Assembly: GCA_045587545.1 (NCBI GenBank)
Contig: JAZNCN010000028.1
Coordinates: 1-64,000 of the forward strand
Reading direction: 5' to 3'
DNA: 64,000 bases
Origin: Caccoplasma_A sp045587545
GTDB taxonomy: Bacteria; Bacteroidota; Bacteroidia; Bacteroidales; G3-4614
A program made the position numbers and the translations under genes. The notes under the pieces are model-generated. The model made no database searches. It saw only the letters and a program-made list of their open reading frames with translations, and was not told the origin of the DNA. The stretch's first letter is position 1, and the number at the start of each line of letters is the position of its first letter. This document shows positions 33,418 through 42,158 of this stretch, one piece after another.

Positions 33418-35505
33418 ATGAATAGTAATGAGGGGTTTCTGAGAGTTTCTGAAGCCCCTTTTCTTAAATATTTACTATCGTTTGTATTTGGTATTCTGTT
33501 ACAAATGGTATTTGGTGGTGGGTATTATTTATCCCTGCCTTTTATTGTTGTCTCTGCAATATCATTTATATACTATTATAAAGCCGTTTTGCCACGTACA
33601 AAATTTGTTAGACGAAACTTTTTTGGATATGCTATATTCTCGTTGTTTATTGCTTTGGGTATAATTGATGCTACCTATGTTAATCAACGCTACAATACTG
33701 ACTTACCTATAAATAGAGGCTATGCCATTGCTCTTATTACAGATGATGTAGTTAAGAAAGAGTGTTCTGTTGAGTGTAAAACACGTATTATTGAATTTGA
33801 AAATAGAGCTAATACCACAGATGAAACATATATAAATTCTATATTATATCTTGAGCCAGATTCGTCCTCTGTATCTTTATCAAAAGGAGATGTAATTATC
33901 TTTGAACAACGGCTACAACCAATTAAATTTTCAAAAAATCCCGAATCGTTCAATTATACTCTAAAACTAAACAGAGATGGGTATATATACTCTCAATACG
34001 TTACTGCTAACAATTGGAAAAAGATTGACTATATTGAACCGTCAGGGGTAATCAATAAGGCTGAAAACGTTAAGAAGATATTAATTAAAAGAGTTGATAT
34101 AATACCATTATCAGATAACTCTAAGAGTTTGATTAAAGCCATGTTGCTTGGAGAAAGTTCTGCTGTTGAAGATAATACTCGCGCATCGTTTTCGGCTTCA
34201 GGTCTTTCTCATATCCTTGCTGTAAGTGGTTTACATGTCGGTATAATAGTTTTTATAATATATCTCTTTTTGTTCCCATTTAAATACACTAAAATATCTT
34301 GTATAAGACCTCTTATTACTATTTTAATATTGTGGGCTTATATATTTGTTATTGGTTTCCCTTCGTCTGGAGTTAGAGCTGCCATTATGGTATCATTTGT
34401 TTTAATGGGAGAAGTATTTAATCGTAAAGGTACAATCATTAATTCACTTTTTGCTGCAGCTTTGTTTATGCTTATTTATAATCCAAACTATATTTATGAT
34501 GTTGGTTTTCAATTAAGTTTCACGGCTGTATTTTCAATATTCTATCTATATCCTGTAATATTTGAAATATTGCCTCATTCAAATAGAGTCTCTTCATATA
34601 TCTCCTCTATATGTTCTGTCACCATAGCAGCTCAAGTGGGTACATTGCCATTGACTATATACTATTTTCATCAACTCCCTCTGTTGGGCGTATTTACAAA
34701 TTTTATAATAATACCACTATTGCCATATATCATTATTTTGTCAATTTTTGCTATTGCATTACCTCTCTCTTGGGTATGTATATCAGCTGATTATGCCCTT
34801 AAATTTGTAAATTACATATCGGATTTTGTTTCATCACTTCCCTACTCTTCTCTAAGTTTATATATAGATAGCTATGATATAATTTTATATTTTGTTATTA
34901 TATACATGGGCTGTTGGGCTTTGCGTAGCAAAAGAAGCGAAATATTAATCTCATTATTGGTAATTATATTCCTATTTGTTTGTTATCATATTTATATTAA
35001 TCTAAATACTGAAAATCATAAAGGAATTATTTATGACGACAACAAAATAACTGCAATAAATTTTATTGATAAAGATTACAACTATATTCTCACTATTGAT
35101 ACTTCTGACGTCAAAGATCACATTGGTAAAATTGCCAAAACTTTTTGGATAAAAGAGGCTTTGCCTAATGCAGAATATATAACTAATGATATTTCGGATA
35201 AAGAATTATACATTTCATTGCCATATATTGGTTATAAAGGAGATAAATATTTGATTTTAAATTCAGATTATTTTAAAAACAAATATATTGATTCGGGTAA
35301 AAGATTATTTATAAATAAGGCTATTGTATGTGCCGGATTTAAAGGTAGTATAGCGGATCTAAATAATATTTTTGTTTTTGAAGAGATTATTATGGCTTCA
35401 AACCTAAATTATTTCAAACGAAAATCTATAATTAAAGAGTGTAAAGCTTTGAATATTCCTATTTATGATATAAGAGAAAAAGGAGCATATATTATCTTTG
35501 AATAA
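33418..35505 (+). CDS. comEC: ComEC/Rec2-type competence membrane protein
   Basis: 695 residues: two N-terminal membrane helices, an OB-like DUF4131 region (about 100-205), then the competence domain with about eight helices (about 225-510), including SGLSHILAVSGLHVGI and FPSSGVRAAIMVSFV. ComEC is the inner-membrane channel for single-stranded DNA uptake. The last 180 residues contain no HxHxDH metallo-beta-lactamase motif, so the nuclease-like domain of longer ComEC proteins is absent or unrecognisable. Confidence 0.88.
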   Translation: MNSNEGFLRVSEAPFLKYLLSFVFGILLQMVFGGGYYLSLPFIVVSAISFIYYYKAVLPRTKFVRRNFFGYAIFSLFIALGIIDATYVNQRYNTDLPINRGYAIALITDDVVKKECSVECKTRIIEFENRANTTDETYINSILYLEPDSSSVSLSKGDVIIFEQRLQPIKFSKNPESFNYTLKLNRDGYIYSQYVTANNWKKIDYIEPSGVINKAENVKKILIKRVDIIPLSDNSKSLIKAMLLGESSAVEDNTRASFSASGLSHILAVSGLHVGIIVFIIYLFLFPFKYTKISCIRPLITILILWAYIFVIGFPSSGVRAAIMVSFVLMGEVFNRKGTIINSLFAAALFMLIYNPNYIYDVGFQLSFTAVFSIFYLYPVIFEILPHSNRVSSYISSICSVTIAAQVGTLPLTIYYFHQLPLLGVFTNFIIIPLLPYIIILSIFAIALPLSWVCISADYALKFVNYISDFVSSLPYSSLSLYIDSYDIILYFVIIYMGCWALRSKRSEILISLLVIIFLFVCYHIYINLNTENHKGIIYDDNKITAINFIDKDYNYILTIDTSDVKDHIGKIAKTFWIKEALPNAEYITNDISDKELYISLPYIGYKGDKYLILNSDYFKNKYIDSGKRLFINKAIVCAGFKGSIADLNNIFVFEEIIMASNLNYFKRKSIIKECKALNIPIYDIREKGAYIIFE

Positions 35506-35654
35506 TACATTTTAGAATATTATTTCTCATTCAGTAATACATTTAAACAAATTCTTAAAACATTAATATATAAAAGCCTGATTATATGATGATTTAACAT
35601 ATCTGATAAAACTTTTTAAGTCAGATAATGTTTTAGGTATGAGAAATGCCAAAT

Positions 35655-35670
35655 TGGCATAATATTTGCT
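35655..35670 (+). promoter_or_regulatory. Sigma-54-type -24/-12 match upstream of the primary sigma gene
   Basis: TGGCATAATATTTGCT fits the sigma-54 consensus TGGCAYR-N4-TTGCW at every fixed position. It overlaps a perfect short palindrome, TGCCAA-A-TTGGCA (35647-35659). The predicted start near 35681 would give a leader of about 100 nt for the sigma factor gene. Confidence 0.4.
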
Positions 35671-35751
35671 CTATTAATACGTTTATTTAATAAATGTATC
35701 AAGAAATAGAGTATTTTTTTATTAACTATTTTTTATCTAAAATAATTTAGG

Positions 35752-35759
35752 TATATTTG
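35752..35759 (+). promoter_or_regulatory. Promoter -7 box of the primary sigma factor gene
   Basis: TATATTTG lies 24 nt before the ATG and fits TAnnTTTG exactly. The upstream -33 position is only T-rich (TTTT), not TTTG. Confidence 0.6.
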
Positions 35760-35783
35760 CAAACTTAAATTCAAATTGTTGAA

Positions 35784-36644
35784 ATGAGACAACTAAAGAT
35801 TACTAAATCTATTACTAATCGTGAGAGTGCTTCGCTCGATAAGTATCTGCAAGAAATTGGACGAGAAGAACTTATTACTGTAGAGGAAGAAGTTGAATTG
35901 GCTGGTAGAATTAGAAAAGGCGACAGGGTTGCACTTGACAAGTTAACAAGAGCAAACTTAAGATTTGTGGTTTCTGTTGCTAAACAATACCAAAACCAAG
36001 GTCTCTCCCTACCCGACCTCATTAACGAGGGTAATCTCGGCTTGATAAAAGCGGCAGAGAAATTTGACGAAACACGTGGATTTAAGTTTATTTCTTATGC
36101 GGTTTGGTGGATTCGCCAATCTATTCTGCAAGCATTAGCAGAACAATCAAGAATTGTTAGATTGCCTCTTAACCAAGTTGGTTCGCTAAACAAAATCAGT
36201 AAAGCTTTTTCAAGTTTTGAACAAGCAAATGAGCGACGTCCATCAGTTGAGGAGTTAGCTGAACAACTTGATATGCCTGTTGATAAGGTTGCAGATACAA
36301 TGAAGGTTTCAGGACGCCACATTTCTGTAGATGCTCCTTTTGTTGAAGGAGAGGATAATAGTTTGCTTGATGTTCTTGTAAATGATGATTCTCCAAATGC
36401 TGATCGTCCTCTAATCAATGAGTCTTTATCAAAAGAGATTGACAGAGCTTTAGGAACTCTTACTCCTCGTGAAAGCGAAATTGTTAAGATGTTCTTTGGT
36501 ATTGGTTGTCAGGAGATGACTCTTGAGGAGATTGGAGATAAATTTGGTTTAACTCGTGAACGTGTACGTCAGATTAAAGAGAAAGCTATTCGCCGACTAA
36601 GACAAAATTCAAGAAGTAAACAATTAAAAACCTATCTCGGTTAA
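35784..36644 (+). CDS. rpoD: Primary sigma factor (sigma-70/SigA type)
   Basis: The 286-residue housekeeping sigma factor. It begins with region 1.2 (LDKYLQEIGRE), then region 2 (NLRFVVSVAKQYQNQGLSLP, GFKFISYAVWWIRQSI), region 3 (about 130-200) and region 4 with the helix-turn-helix EEIGDKFGLTRERVRQIKEK. Region 1.1 and the non-conserved insert of proteobacterial RpoD are missing, as is usual for Bacteroidota. It recognises the TTTG/TAnnTTTG promoters seen in this window. It is a single gene with its own promoter and terminator. Confidence 0.95.
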   Translation: MRQLKITKSITNRESASLDKYLQEIGREELITVEEEVELAGRIRKGDRVALDKLTRANLRFVVSVAKQYQNQGLSLPDLINEGNLGLIKAAEKFDETRGFKFISYAVWWIRQSILQALAEQSRIVRLPLNQVGSLNKISKAFSSFEQANERRPSVEELAEQLDMPVDKVADTMKVSGRHISVDAPFVEGEDNSLLDVLVNDDSPNADRPLINESLSKEIDRALGTLTPRESEIVKMFFGIGCQEMTLEEIGDKFGLTRERVRQIKEKAIRRLRQNSRSKQLKTYLG

Positions 36645-36663
36645 TTTTTTGTTGGTATTAATA

Positions 36664-36698
36664 AAAATGGGATTTGTAGATATTACAAGTCCCATTTT
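36664..36698. terminator. Bidirectional terminator between rpoD and prmA
   Basis: AAAATGGGA pairs with TCCCATTTT, with an inner TTGTA/TACAA stem. T-tracts lie on both sides, so it can serve both converging genes. Confidence 0.85.
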
Positions 36699-36726
36699 CG
36701 TTTATAGATTATATATTTATTTGAAT

Positions 36727-37575
36727 TCATATCTTTGAAAACTTCACTGATGCCCATTCTCCGTCAGAAACTTCAGCAACTTTTATCAATCCAAACTGTG
36801 ATGCGCATATTGAAAGGTCTTCAATATCAGATACAAAAAATCCACTAACATAGATTGAACCTCCTGAGTTTAGAGCCGAAGAATATATACTCATATCTGA
36901 TAGTAATATATTCTTGTTTATATTAGCTAAAATTATATCAAATTTACTATCACCAATAGCCTCAGCACCACCTAACCTTACTTCTATATCAGAACAACTA
37001 TTTAAGACTATATTCTCTTTTGCATTGTTATATGCACGCTCATCAATATCAATAGCACACACATTTTCTGCACCACATTTATTTGCTACAATGGCAAGTA
37101 TAGCAGTGCCACAGCCCATATCTAAGAGGCTTTTACCTTGAATATCTCTATCTTTTAAAAGCCATCTGACCATCATTGCGGTAGTTTGATGATGACCGCT
37201 ACCGAAAGCCATTATCGGGTTTATAAGAATGTCATATTTTATATTCCTCTCAATCTGGTGTTTTGGAGAGTGTATAACACAATCATTATCTATTAAAATA
37301 GGAGTAAAACTCTCCTCTACCCATCTTTTATTCCAGTCTTCATCTTCAACTTCAATGCTATTATATGAAATTGAACAATTGAAAGGATTTTGATTTATAG
37401 CTTCTTCAACTATTGAGTTATCATAATTCTCTTTAAGGATATAACATTTTGTGCCATTTTCAATTGGTATAAATGTTTCGTAACCAGCATCGGCAAGTAG
37501 AGCCGCCATAATATCCGCGGCATCTTCAATATAAGGCGTAATTATAAGAGTTGTTTCAATATATAAACCTGTCAT
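36727..37575 (-). CDS. prmA: Ribosomal protein L11 methyltransferase
   Basis: Methylates lysines and the N-terminus of ribosomal protein L11 using S-adenosylmethionine. 282 residues: an N-terminal substrate-recognition domain (1-100), then a class-I methyltransferase with MAFGSGHHQTT, LLDMGCGTAILAI (SAM loop), VCAIDIDERA and ILANINKNIL. It starts 1 bp after the TPR protein gene ends. Confidence 0.93.
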   Translation of the reverse strand: MTGLYIETTLIITPYIEDAADIMAALLADAGYETFIPIENGTKCYILKENYDNSIVEEAINQNPFNCSISYNSIEVEDEDWNKRWVEESFTPILIDNDCVIHSPKHQIERNIKYDILINPIMAFGSGHHQTTAMMVRWLLKDRDIQGKSLLDMGCGTAILAIVANKCGAENVCAIDIDERAYNNAKENIVLNSCSDIEVRLGGAEAIGDSKFDIILANINKNILLSDMSIYSSALNSGGSIYVSGFFVSDIEDLSICASQFGLIKVAEVSDGEWASVKFSKI

Positions 37576-37576
37576 T

Positions 37577-38323
37577 CTACTTCATCTTTTTTAAAAGGTT
37601 AGGATAACGATAATCTCTAACATGTGGATAATTGGGATATAATTCTAATATCTTTTCGTATAAGATTTTTGCATTATTATAATTATCCAACTTTTCTTCA
37701 ACCATTGCAGTTGTTACCATAAGTTGAAGATACATCCAATTGTTATCTCTAAGATTATCGTTTTTTTCAAATTCTGCTAATGCTTTTTTATATTGAGTTA
37801 ATGCTTGTTTAGTATTGCCACCTAAGAAGTCAGGCATATAATAGAATATATTTGCAGATAAAATATTTACAATTGGATTGTTAGGAGCAAGAGTAATTGA
37901 AGCCTTTGCATTCTTCATCATTCCTCGGGCAAGAATGGTTGCTCTTAAAGGAGATAATGCTATTCTGAAACCAATGATATTTGCAGTGTATCCCTTTAAT
38001 AAGGCATTGTTGGGGTATTTTTCAATTAATTTTTCAGCAAGTGGCAATGCTTTCTTTATATAAGTTTCAGCCCTATCTTCATCTTTTATATCAATTAGGT
38101 GTCCTATATAACCATAGTAATAGCCAAGTAACTCTATTTGAGAAATATCATCTTTCTTTGCAGGATCTTTTTCAAATTTACTTATATAAGCACTCCATTT
38201 ACTAACATTGCCACTAACAAATAGCTTATATGTGTATTCTTTATAATTTAGTGTTTGAGCATTAACTGATGAAATGATAAAACAAAATAGAGTGAATACA
38301 AATAGATAAATATATTTTTTCAT
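37577..38323 (-). CDS. Secreted TPR-like protein of unknown function
   Basis: 248 residues with a signal peptide (about 1-22, ending SSVNAQ). The mature part is helical with TPR-like repeats, for example TYIKKALPLAEKLIEKYPNN, NPIVNILSANIFYY, QALTQYKKALAEFEKNDN and NAKILYEKILELYPNYPHV. TPR folds bind other proteins. It is next to prmA (1 bp gap) and probably in the same transcript, although no functional link is evident. Confidence 0.8.
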   Translation of the reverse strand: MKKYIYLFVFTLFCFIISSVNAQTLNYKEYTYKLFVSGNVSKWSAYISKFEKDPAKKDDISQIELLGYYYGYIGHLIDIKDEDRAETYIKKALPLAEKLIEKYPNNALLKGYTANIIGFRIALSPLRATILARGMMKNAKASITLAPNNPIVNILSANIFYYMPDFLGGNTKQALTQYKKALAEFEKNDNLRDNNWMYLQLMVTTAMVEEKLDNYNNAKILYEKILELYPNYPHVRDYRYPNLLKKMK

Positions 38324-38440
38324 TTAAAATATCTTTGATTTAGCAATAATTCGCCTGCAAAATTAGTAAAAACGAACGATACCTTATACAAATTAAAGAT
38401 AATTTAGATGAATACAATATTAAATTAATAAATATAGATA

Positions 38441-38668
38441 TCAATTTTTAGAGATAATATTCTTGATTGTATTAAATAGAACAGAACCATATCTTATACC
38501 TTCTGTAAATAAAAAAATATATGATACTTTTTCAGAGAACCTCCCTATTGGATCTTTAATATTTTGCGGACAAATATTTCTTATTTTATCCATCATTTTA
38601 ATCTTATGCTTTTTTATCTCATTAAAGAGTAATTTCTCTTGTTCTTCAAGTATTTTTATATAGTTCAT
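38441..38668 (-). CDS. Small protein of the YtxH/holin-like operon
   Basis: 75 residues, N-terminal coiled-coil-like helix (EEQEKLLFNEIKKHKIKMM), C-terminal amphipathic or weakly hydrophobic helix (VSYIFLFTEGIRYGSVLF). It overlaps the end of the preceding gene by 4 bp, so it is translationally coupled to it. Function unknown. Confidence 0.7.
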   Translation of the reverse strand: MNYIKILEEQEKLLFNEIKKHKIKMMDKIRNICPQNIKDPIGRFSEKVSYIFLFTEGIRYGSVLFNTIKNIISKN

Positions 38669-38994
38669 ACCTTTATTATTGAATTTACAAACTTGGCAAT
38701 CGGATTTATTATAATGATATTACGTAGCAGATAAACAATAAACCAAAAACAGATATATAAAATTCCACCAAAAAAGAATGCTAATATTTCCCCTACATAT
38801 GGTTTAATTAATAGGACTGCAGATATAATAAAAAATGTAGCCATACTCATTAATGCAACAATACCCGTAATTAACAATATTGCTTGAGTTATTACTTTAG
38901 TAACCTTTATTGTTGCAACTATCTCTAAATGCTCTTTACGAAGACGGAGGTACTCTTTAACCTCCGTCATAAATTCCTCTGTAATGTTATTCAT
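38665..38994 (-). CDS. Phage-holin-like (DUF1469-type) membrane protein
   Basis: 109 residues from MNNITEEFMTEVKEY (38994). An N-terminal helix is followed by two strong membrane segments (about 33-60 and 65-93) separated by a short turn, as in the 'phage holin family' often found beside YtxH proteins in Bacteroidota. Despite the name it is a chromosomal envelope-stress-type protein, not proof of phage. An upstream Met at 39036 would overlap the YtxH gene, so I prefer 38994, 4 bp after that gene's stop. Confidence 0.8.
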   Translation of the reverse strand: MNNITEEFMTEVKEYLRLRKEHLEIVATIKVTKVITQAILLITGIVALMSMATFFIISAVLLIKPYVGEILAFFFGGILYICFWFIVYLLRNIIIINPIAKFVNSIIKV

Positions 38995-38998
38995 AACA

Positions 38999-39211
38999 TT
39001 AGCTTTGAGATTGTTCAGTTTTACAACCGTGGGCAATACATTGTTTCAACTCTTCAATTTGCTCTTTTGAGAGTTTAATGCCATGGCGTTGCATAAAATC
39101 ACAAACAGCAGCACGAGTATCAGAACCCTTGGCCGGAGCAAATAACATTCCTGCTGCTGCACCTGCAACAGCGCCACCAATAAAGGCAGTAAGCAAACAT
39201 AATCCTTTCAT
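38999..39211 (-). CDS. YtxH-domain protein
   Basis: 70 residues with one N-terminal hydrophobic segment and the YtxH hallmark GAVAGAAAGMLFAPAKGSDTR, then a helical tail. First gene of a three-gene operon with the holin-like and small proteins. YtxH proteins are membrane-associated and often stress-induced; the molecular role is unknown. Confidence 0.85.
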   Translation of the reverse strand: MKGLCLLTAFIGGAVAGAAAGMLFAPAKGSDTRAAVCDFMQRHGIKLSKEQIEELKQCIAHGCKTEQSQS

Positions 39212-39277
39212 ATTAATATAAATTTAAGTACAAAATAATAACACCAATTATTATTTCATTGTTTGTTGAATAATTAA

Positions 39278-40267
39278 ATTTTCAAAGGACAATTCTACGA
39301 CATCTGCGATGAGCTTGCGGGCATATATCCAAAGGACTTTAAATTTGTGGGTTGGCACCCGTTTTGCCGATGCTTTGCAATACCCAAACTCGCAGATATG
39401 GACGAGTTCCTAAAATACCAAGATAAACTCGTTGCAGGAGAAGATATAAGCGGTTACAAATTCTCTGGCGAGGTTACACAAATGCCAAAGCAATTCAATG
39501 AGTGGGTAAAGAATAATACAAGCAGATTAGAAAATGCCCAAAGCATTCCATACTTCCTAAAGGATAACCCAAAATATTCGGGAATAACTCCTCGTTTAGG
39601 CAGTACTCCTACATATGCAGGTACAAAACTTGGCAGAACTGCAACAAAACAAGCATATCAAGAATATAAAGATGCTACCCCTCCAATATTAACCAAAGAG
39701 CAACAAGATAATATCAATGACATAGCAAATGAGTTAGGGGTAAAGGTTAAGCCTATGAACTTTTGGGAAGCAAACGAGGGAAGGAGTAATATCTATTACA
39801 ATAGAGGTGGAGTATTCAAAGATAATTGCCAATGCTGTGTTGTTGTTCACGAAATGCGATTAAGAGGTATTGATGCTACATCTGTCGGGTATGATTATGG
39901 TAAAGAAAGCATACCGTTCCGTTTAGGAGAAAGATTTCAAGATATATGGATAAACCCAAAGACAGGCAAAATCCCTCAACCAACAACATTGAGGGATAAA
40001 ACAGATGATGCGTTATATATAAAACTTGATAAAGCAACAGAAGTAAGAGGTCGATACCATATAGGTATAAATAGAAAAGATAATACAGGACATATTATTA
40101 CTGCCGAGAGATTAGAATCAGGTAAACTAATCTTTTACGATGCGCAAAGTGGTAGTTTTGTAAATATTAAGGAATTTATAGATATTGATTATATTGAAAC
40201 TTTAAAAGTAGATAAATTGCTTTTAAATATGAATATGGCAAGTAAAATATTAGAGATTATTCAATAA
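39278..40267 (+). pseudogene. 5'-truncated MuF-type phage polymorphic toxin with papain-like C-terminal domain
   Basis: The frame is open from 39278, just after a stop at 39275, but has no proper start; the first candidate is GTG at 39347, inside the conserved motif. The N-terminal part reads FYDICDELAGIYPKDFKF and then VGWHPFCRCF, the C-terminal end of an SPP1-gp7/MuF head-morphogenesis domain. A linker follows, and then a papain-like toxin domain (Tox-PL type): NCQCCVVVHEMRLRG (nucleophile Cys region), GHIITAERL (His), FYDAQSG (Asp). The toxin part looks intact. No immunity gene follows on the same strand. It is a phage relic cut off from its promoter and N-terminus. Confidence 0.75.
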
Positions 40268-40495
40268 AACTTCCTGATGAGAAGCCCACATTATCTCCGT
40301 AAAATTATCAACGGATACAATTCTGCCAAGAGCGTCTATTTTTAATATATGAGGCAACCCTAATTTATGTCCTAATGTTGCTAAATTGTAGTAGTGGTAG
40401 TATCTGTATCCGTTTTTCTCTCCTGCCGGTCTAATAGTATCATAACCTCTCTTTTTAGCATATTCAAGAGCTACCTTATCAAAATCTATTGCCAT
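40250..40495 (-). CDS. Small protein convergent with the toxin remnant
   Basis: 81 residues, soluble, with a Tyr-rich centre (GYRYYHYYNLATLGHKLG) and HILKIDALGRIVSV. Its 3' end overlaps the toxin frame by 18 bp in the opposite direction. It could be a phage accessory gene or, less likely given the strand, an immunity protein. Function unknown. Confidence 0.5.
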   Translation of the reverse strand: MAIDFDKVALEYAKKRGYDTIRPAGEKNGYRYYHYYNLATLGHKLGLPHILKIDALGRIVSVDNFTEIMWASHQEVLLNNL

Positions 40496-40505
40496 AACTT
40501 TAAAT

Positions 40506-40688
40506 TTAAGTTGTTAATCTATTTATTAAAATGCAGAGTGAGAGAAAAACCGAAGTAAATGATAAAAATAATGTTGCAAGTTTATTTAAGCGAACATTAT
40601 TAGTAATGGCAGTGTAGCATAAACACCCAACTGCTATCAGTTGAAACGCTATCGCCAATATTAAAAATATATCTTCTACTGTTCTCAT
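40506..40688 (-). CDS. Small two-helix membrane protein
   Basis: 60 residues, two membrane segments (about 6-27 and 36-56) separated by a short polar turn (TNNVRLNK). It lies between two other short minus-strand genes with gaps of about 10 bp. Probably part of the phage-derived cluster; no known family recognised. Confidence 0.55.
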   Translation of the reverse strand: MRTVEDIFLILAIAFQLIAVGCLCYTAITNNVRLNKLATLFLSFTSVFLSLCILINRLTT

Positions 40689-40699
40689 CGCAAATATAC

Positions 40700-40924
40700 T
40701 TATTTATTTTGTTTTTTACGATACACAATGCGTTTATAAATCTTGCACTTGGGAGTAATGAAAGGCTCGCCCCCAGCTTGCAGATGTGCATTGTCGTGCA
40801 ACTGATATAGTTTACACCCTATCTCTTCATCGGTGTACATTTCGTAAATGGCAGAGAGAGAACCGAAATATTCTCTCTTGCCATTGTTAAATCTAACTTC
40901 TATTATGTTTGATATTGTTAGCAT
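40700..40924 (-). CDS. Small protein of phage-like type
   Basis: 74 residues starting MLTISNIIEVRFNNGKREYFGSLSAIYEMY, a pattern I associate from memory with small genes of Mu-like phages in Bacteroidales (a short beta hairpin followed by 'YFxSLxAIxxxY'), then a basic tail (CKIYKRIVYRKKQNK). First of three short minus-strand genes that converge on the toxin remnant. Confidence 0.55.
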   Translation of the reverse strand: MLTISNIIEVRFNNGKREYFGSLSAIYEMYTDEEIGCKLYQLHDNAHLQAGGEPFITPKCKIYKRIVYRKKQNK

Positions 40925-40941
40925 AATTATCGCTATTTTTG
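40908..40941 (+). promoter_or_regulatory. Promoter of the acetyltransferase gene
   Basis: TTTG (40908-40911) and TATTTTTG (40934-40941) with a 22-nt spacer, about 28 nt before the start codon. The -33 part lies inside the beginning of the divergent gene at 40700-40924. Confidence 0.6.
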
Positions 40942-40969
40942 CAAAAAAATACTACAAAATTGATTTAAG

Positions 40970-41527
40970 ATGTTGAGTGAGAAAGAAAAAATGCTAAAGG
41001 GCGTTTTATACGATGCTAATTACGATAAAACTCTGATTGAGGAGAGAAACAGATGTAAAATATTATGTTGCAAGTATAATAAAATGCCTTATGAGAATAT
41101 AGATGAAAGATATGCTATATTAAAATCAATATTAGGTTCGTATAAAGGTTCTTTTGTTATTGAACCCTCATTTTGGTGCGATTATGGCTATAATATTCAT
41201 CTTGGGAACAATTTTTATGCAAACCATAATTTAGTTATTCTTGATGCTGCAGAAGTAATAATTGGCGATAATGTTTTTATAGCCCCTAATTGTGGATTAT
41301 ATACTGCCGGACACCCGTTGAACGTTGAAGACCGAAATAAAGGTTTAGAATATGCAAAACCTATAAAAATTGGTAATAATGTATGGATTGGTGCGAATGT
41401 TGCAATACTTCCCGGCGTAACAATTGGCGATAACGTAACAATTGGTGCAGGTAGTATTGTAAACCGAGATATACCTTCAAATACACTTGCTGCAGGTAAT
41501 CCATGTAAAGTAATACGTAATCTTTAA
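40970..41527 (+). CDS. Maltose/galactoside-type O-acetyltransferase
   Basis: 185 residues: an N-terminal helical cap (EKEKMLKGVLYDANYDKTL, the Mac domain) and a left-handed beta helix of hexapeptide repeats (IGDNVFIAPNC, IGNNVWIGANVAILPGVTIG). The catalytic His is in YTAGHPLN. It transfers acetyl from acetyl-CoA to a sugar or similar hydroxyl; the natural substrate is unclear. Its neighbour starts 12 bp downstream. Confidence 0.9.
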   Translation: MLSEKEKMLKGVLYDANYDKTLIEERNRCKILCCKYNKMPYENIDERYAILKSILGSYKGSFVIEPSFWCDYGYNIHLGNNFYANHNLVILDAAEVIIGDNVFIAPNCGLYTAGHPLNVEDRNKGLEYAKPIKIGNNVWIGANVAILPGVTIGDNVTIGAGSIVNRDIPSNTLAAGNPCKVIRNL

Positions 41528-41539
41528 TTTCTTTTGTTT

Positions 41540-42100
41540 ATGATTGAAAAACACCCTCTTAAACCATTCTTGCCTGAGAATGCTAAAATATTAATGTTAG
41601 GAAGTTTCCCTCCTCCAATGATAAGATGGTCAATGAATTTCTTTTATCCTAACTGGATAAATGATATGTGGCGAATAATGGGTATTGTTTTTTACAACGA
41701 TAAACACTATTTTGAAGTTAAAGGAGAAAAAAGTTTTAATAAAATATTAATTGAGCAATTTTGTAGTGAACAAGGAATTGCACTGTTTGACACAGCTTGT
41801 GAAGTGCGAAGATTAAATAATAATGCCTCTGATAAATTTTTAGAGATTATTACTAATACAGATATAAATTCTCTTTTAGATAGATTACCTCGTTGTAATT
41901 CAATTGTTACTACGGGAGAGAAAGCTTCTGTGATAATTGCAAATAATTTTTGCTGCGAAATTCCTAAAATTGGAGAGTATAGAGAGGTAATGTTCAATAA
42001 CCGTAATCTTAAATTTTGGCGTATGCCATCGTCGTCAAGAGCATATCCGCTTAAATTAGAGAAGAAGGCTGATTTATATAGAGTAATATTTGATAAATAA
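41540..42100 (+). CDS. Uracil-DNA glycosylase family protein
   Basis: 186 residues. KILMLGSFPPP near the N-terminus and FFYPNWINDMWRIMG match the MUG/UDG-like fold, which removes mismatched or damaged bases. The C-terminal WRMPSSSRAYPLKLEKK supplies the usual 'P-S-x-S-x' segment. I start at the ATG at 41540; a TTG two codons earlier is less likely. It probably shares a transcript with the acetyltransferase gene. Confidence 0.75.
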   Translation: MIEKHPLKPFLPENAKILMLGSFPPPMIRWSMNFFYPNWINDMWRIMGIVFYNDKHYFEVKGEKSFNKILIEQFCSEQGIALFDTACEVRRLNNNASDKFLEIITNTDINSLLDRLPRCNSIVTTGEKASVIIANNFCCEIPKIGEYREVMFNNRNLKFWRMPSSSRAYPLKLEKKADLYRVIFDK

Positions 42101-42103
42101 AAA

Positions 42104-42140
42104 AAATAGAGGCTGATTTTTTTATGTTCAACCTCTATTT
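42104..42140 (-). terminator. Terminator of the GH2 gene
   Basis: AAATAGAGG and CCTCTATTT pair around a T-rich loop. On the minus strand the stem is followed by eight T, so it serves the GH2 gene. Confidence 0.85.
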
Positions 42141-42158
42141 CCCTGCTATATAAAATAT

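Noticed and set aside
38665..38994. Holin-like protein as evidence of a prophage
   Set aside because: In Bacteroidota this family commonly sits beside YtxH genes as a chromosomal membrane protein; the real phage relic starts only at 39278.
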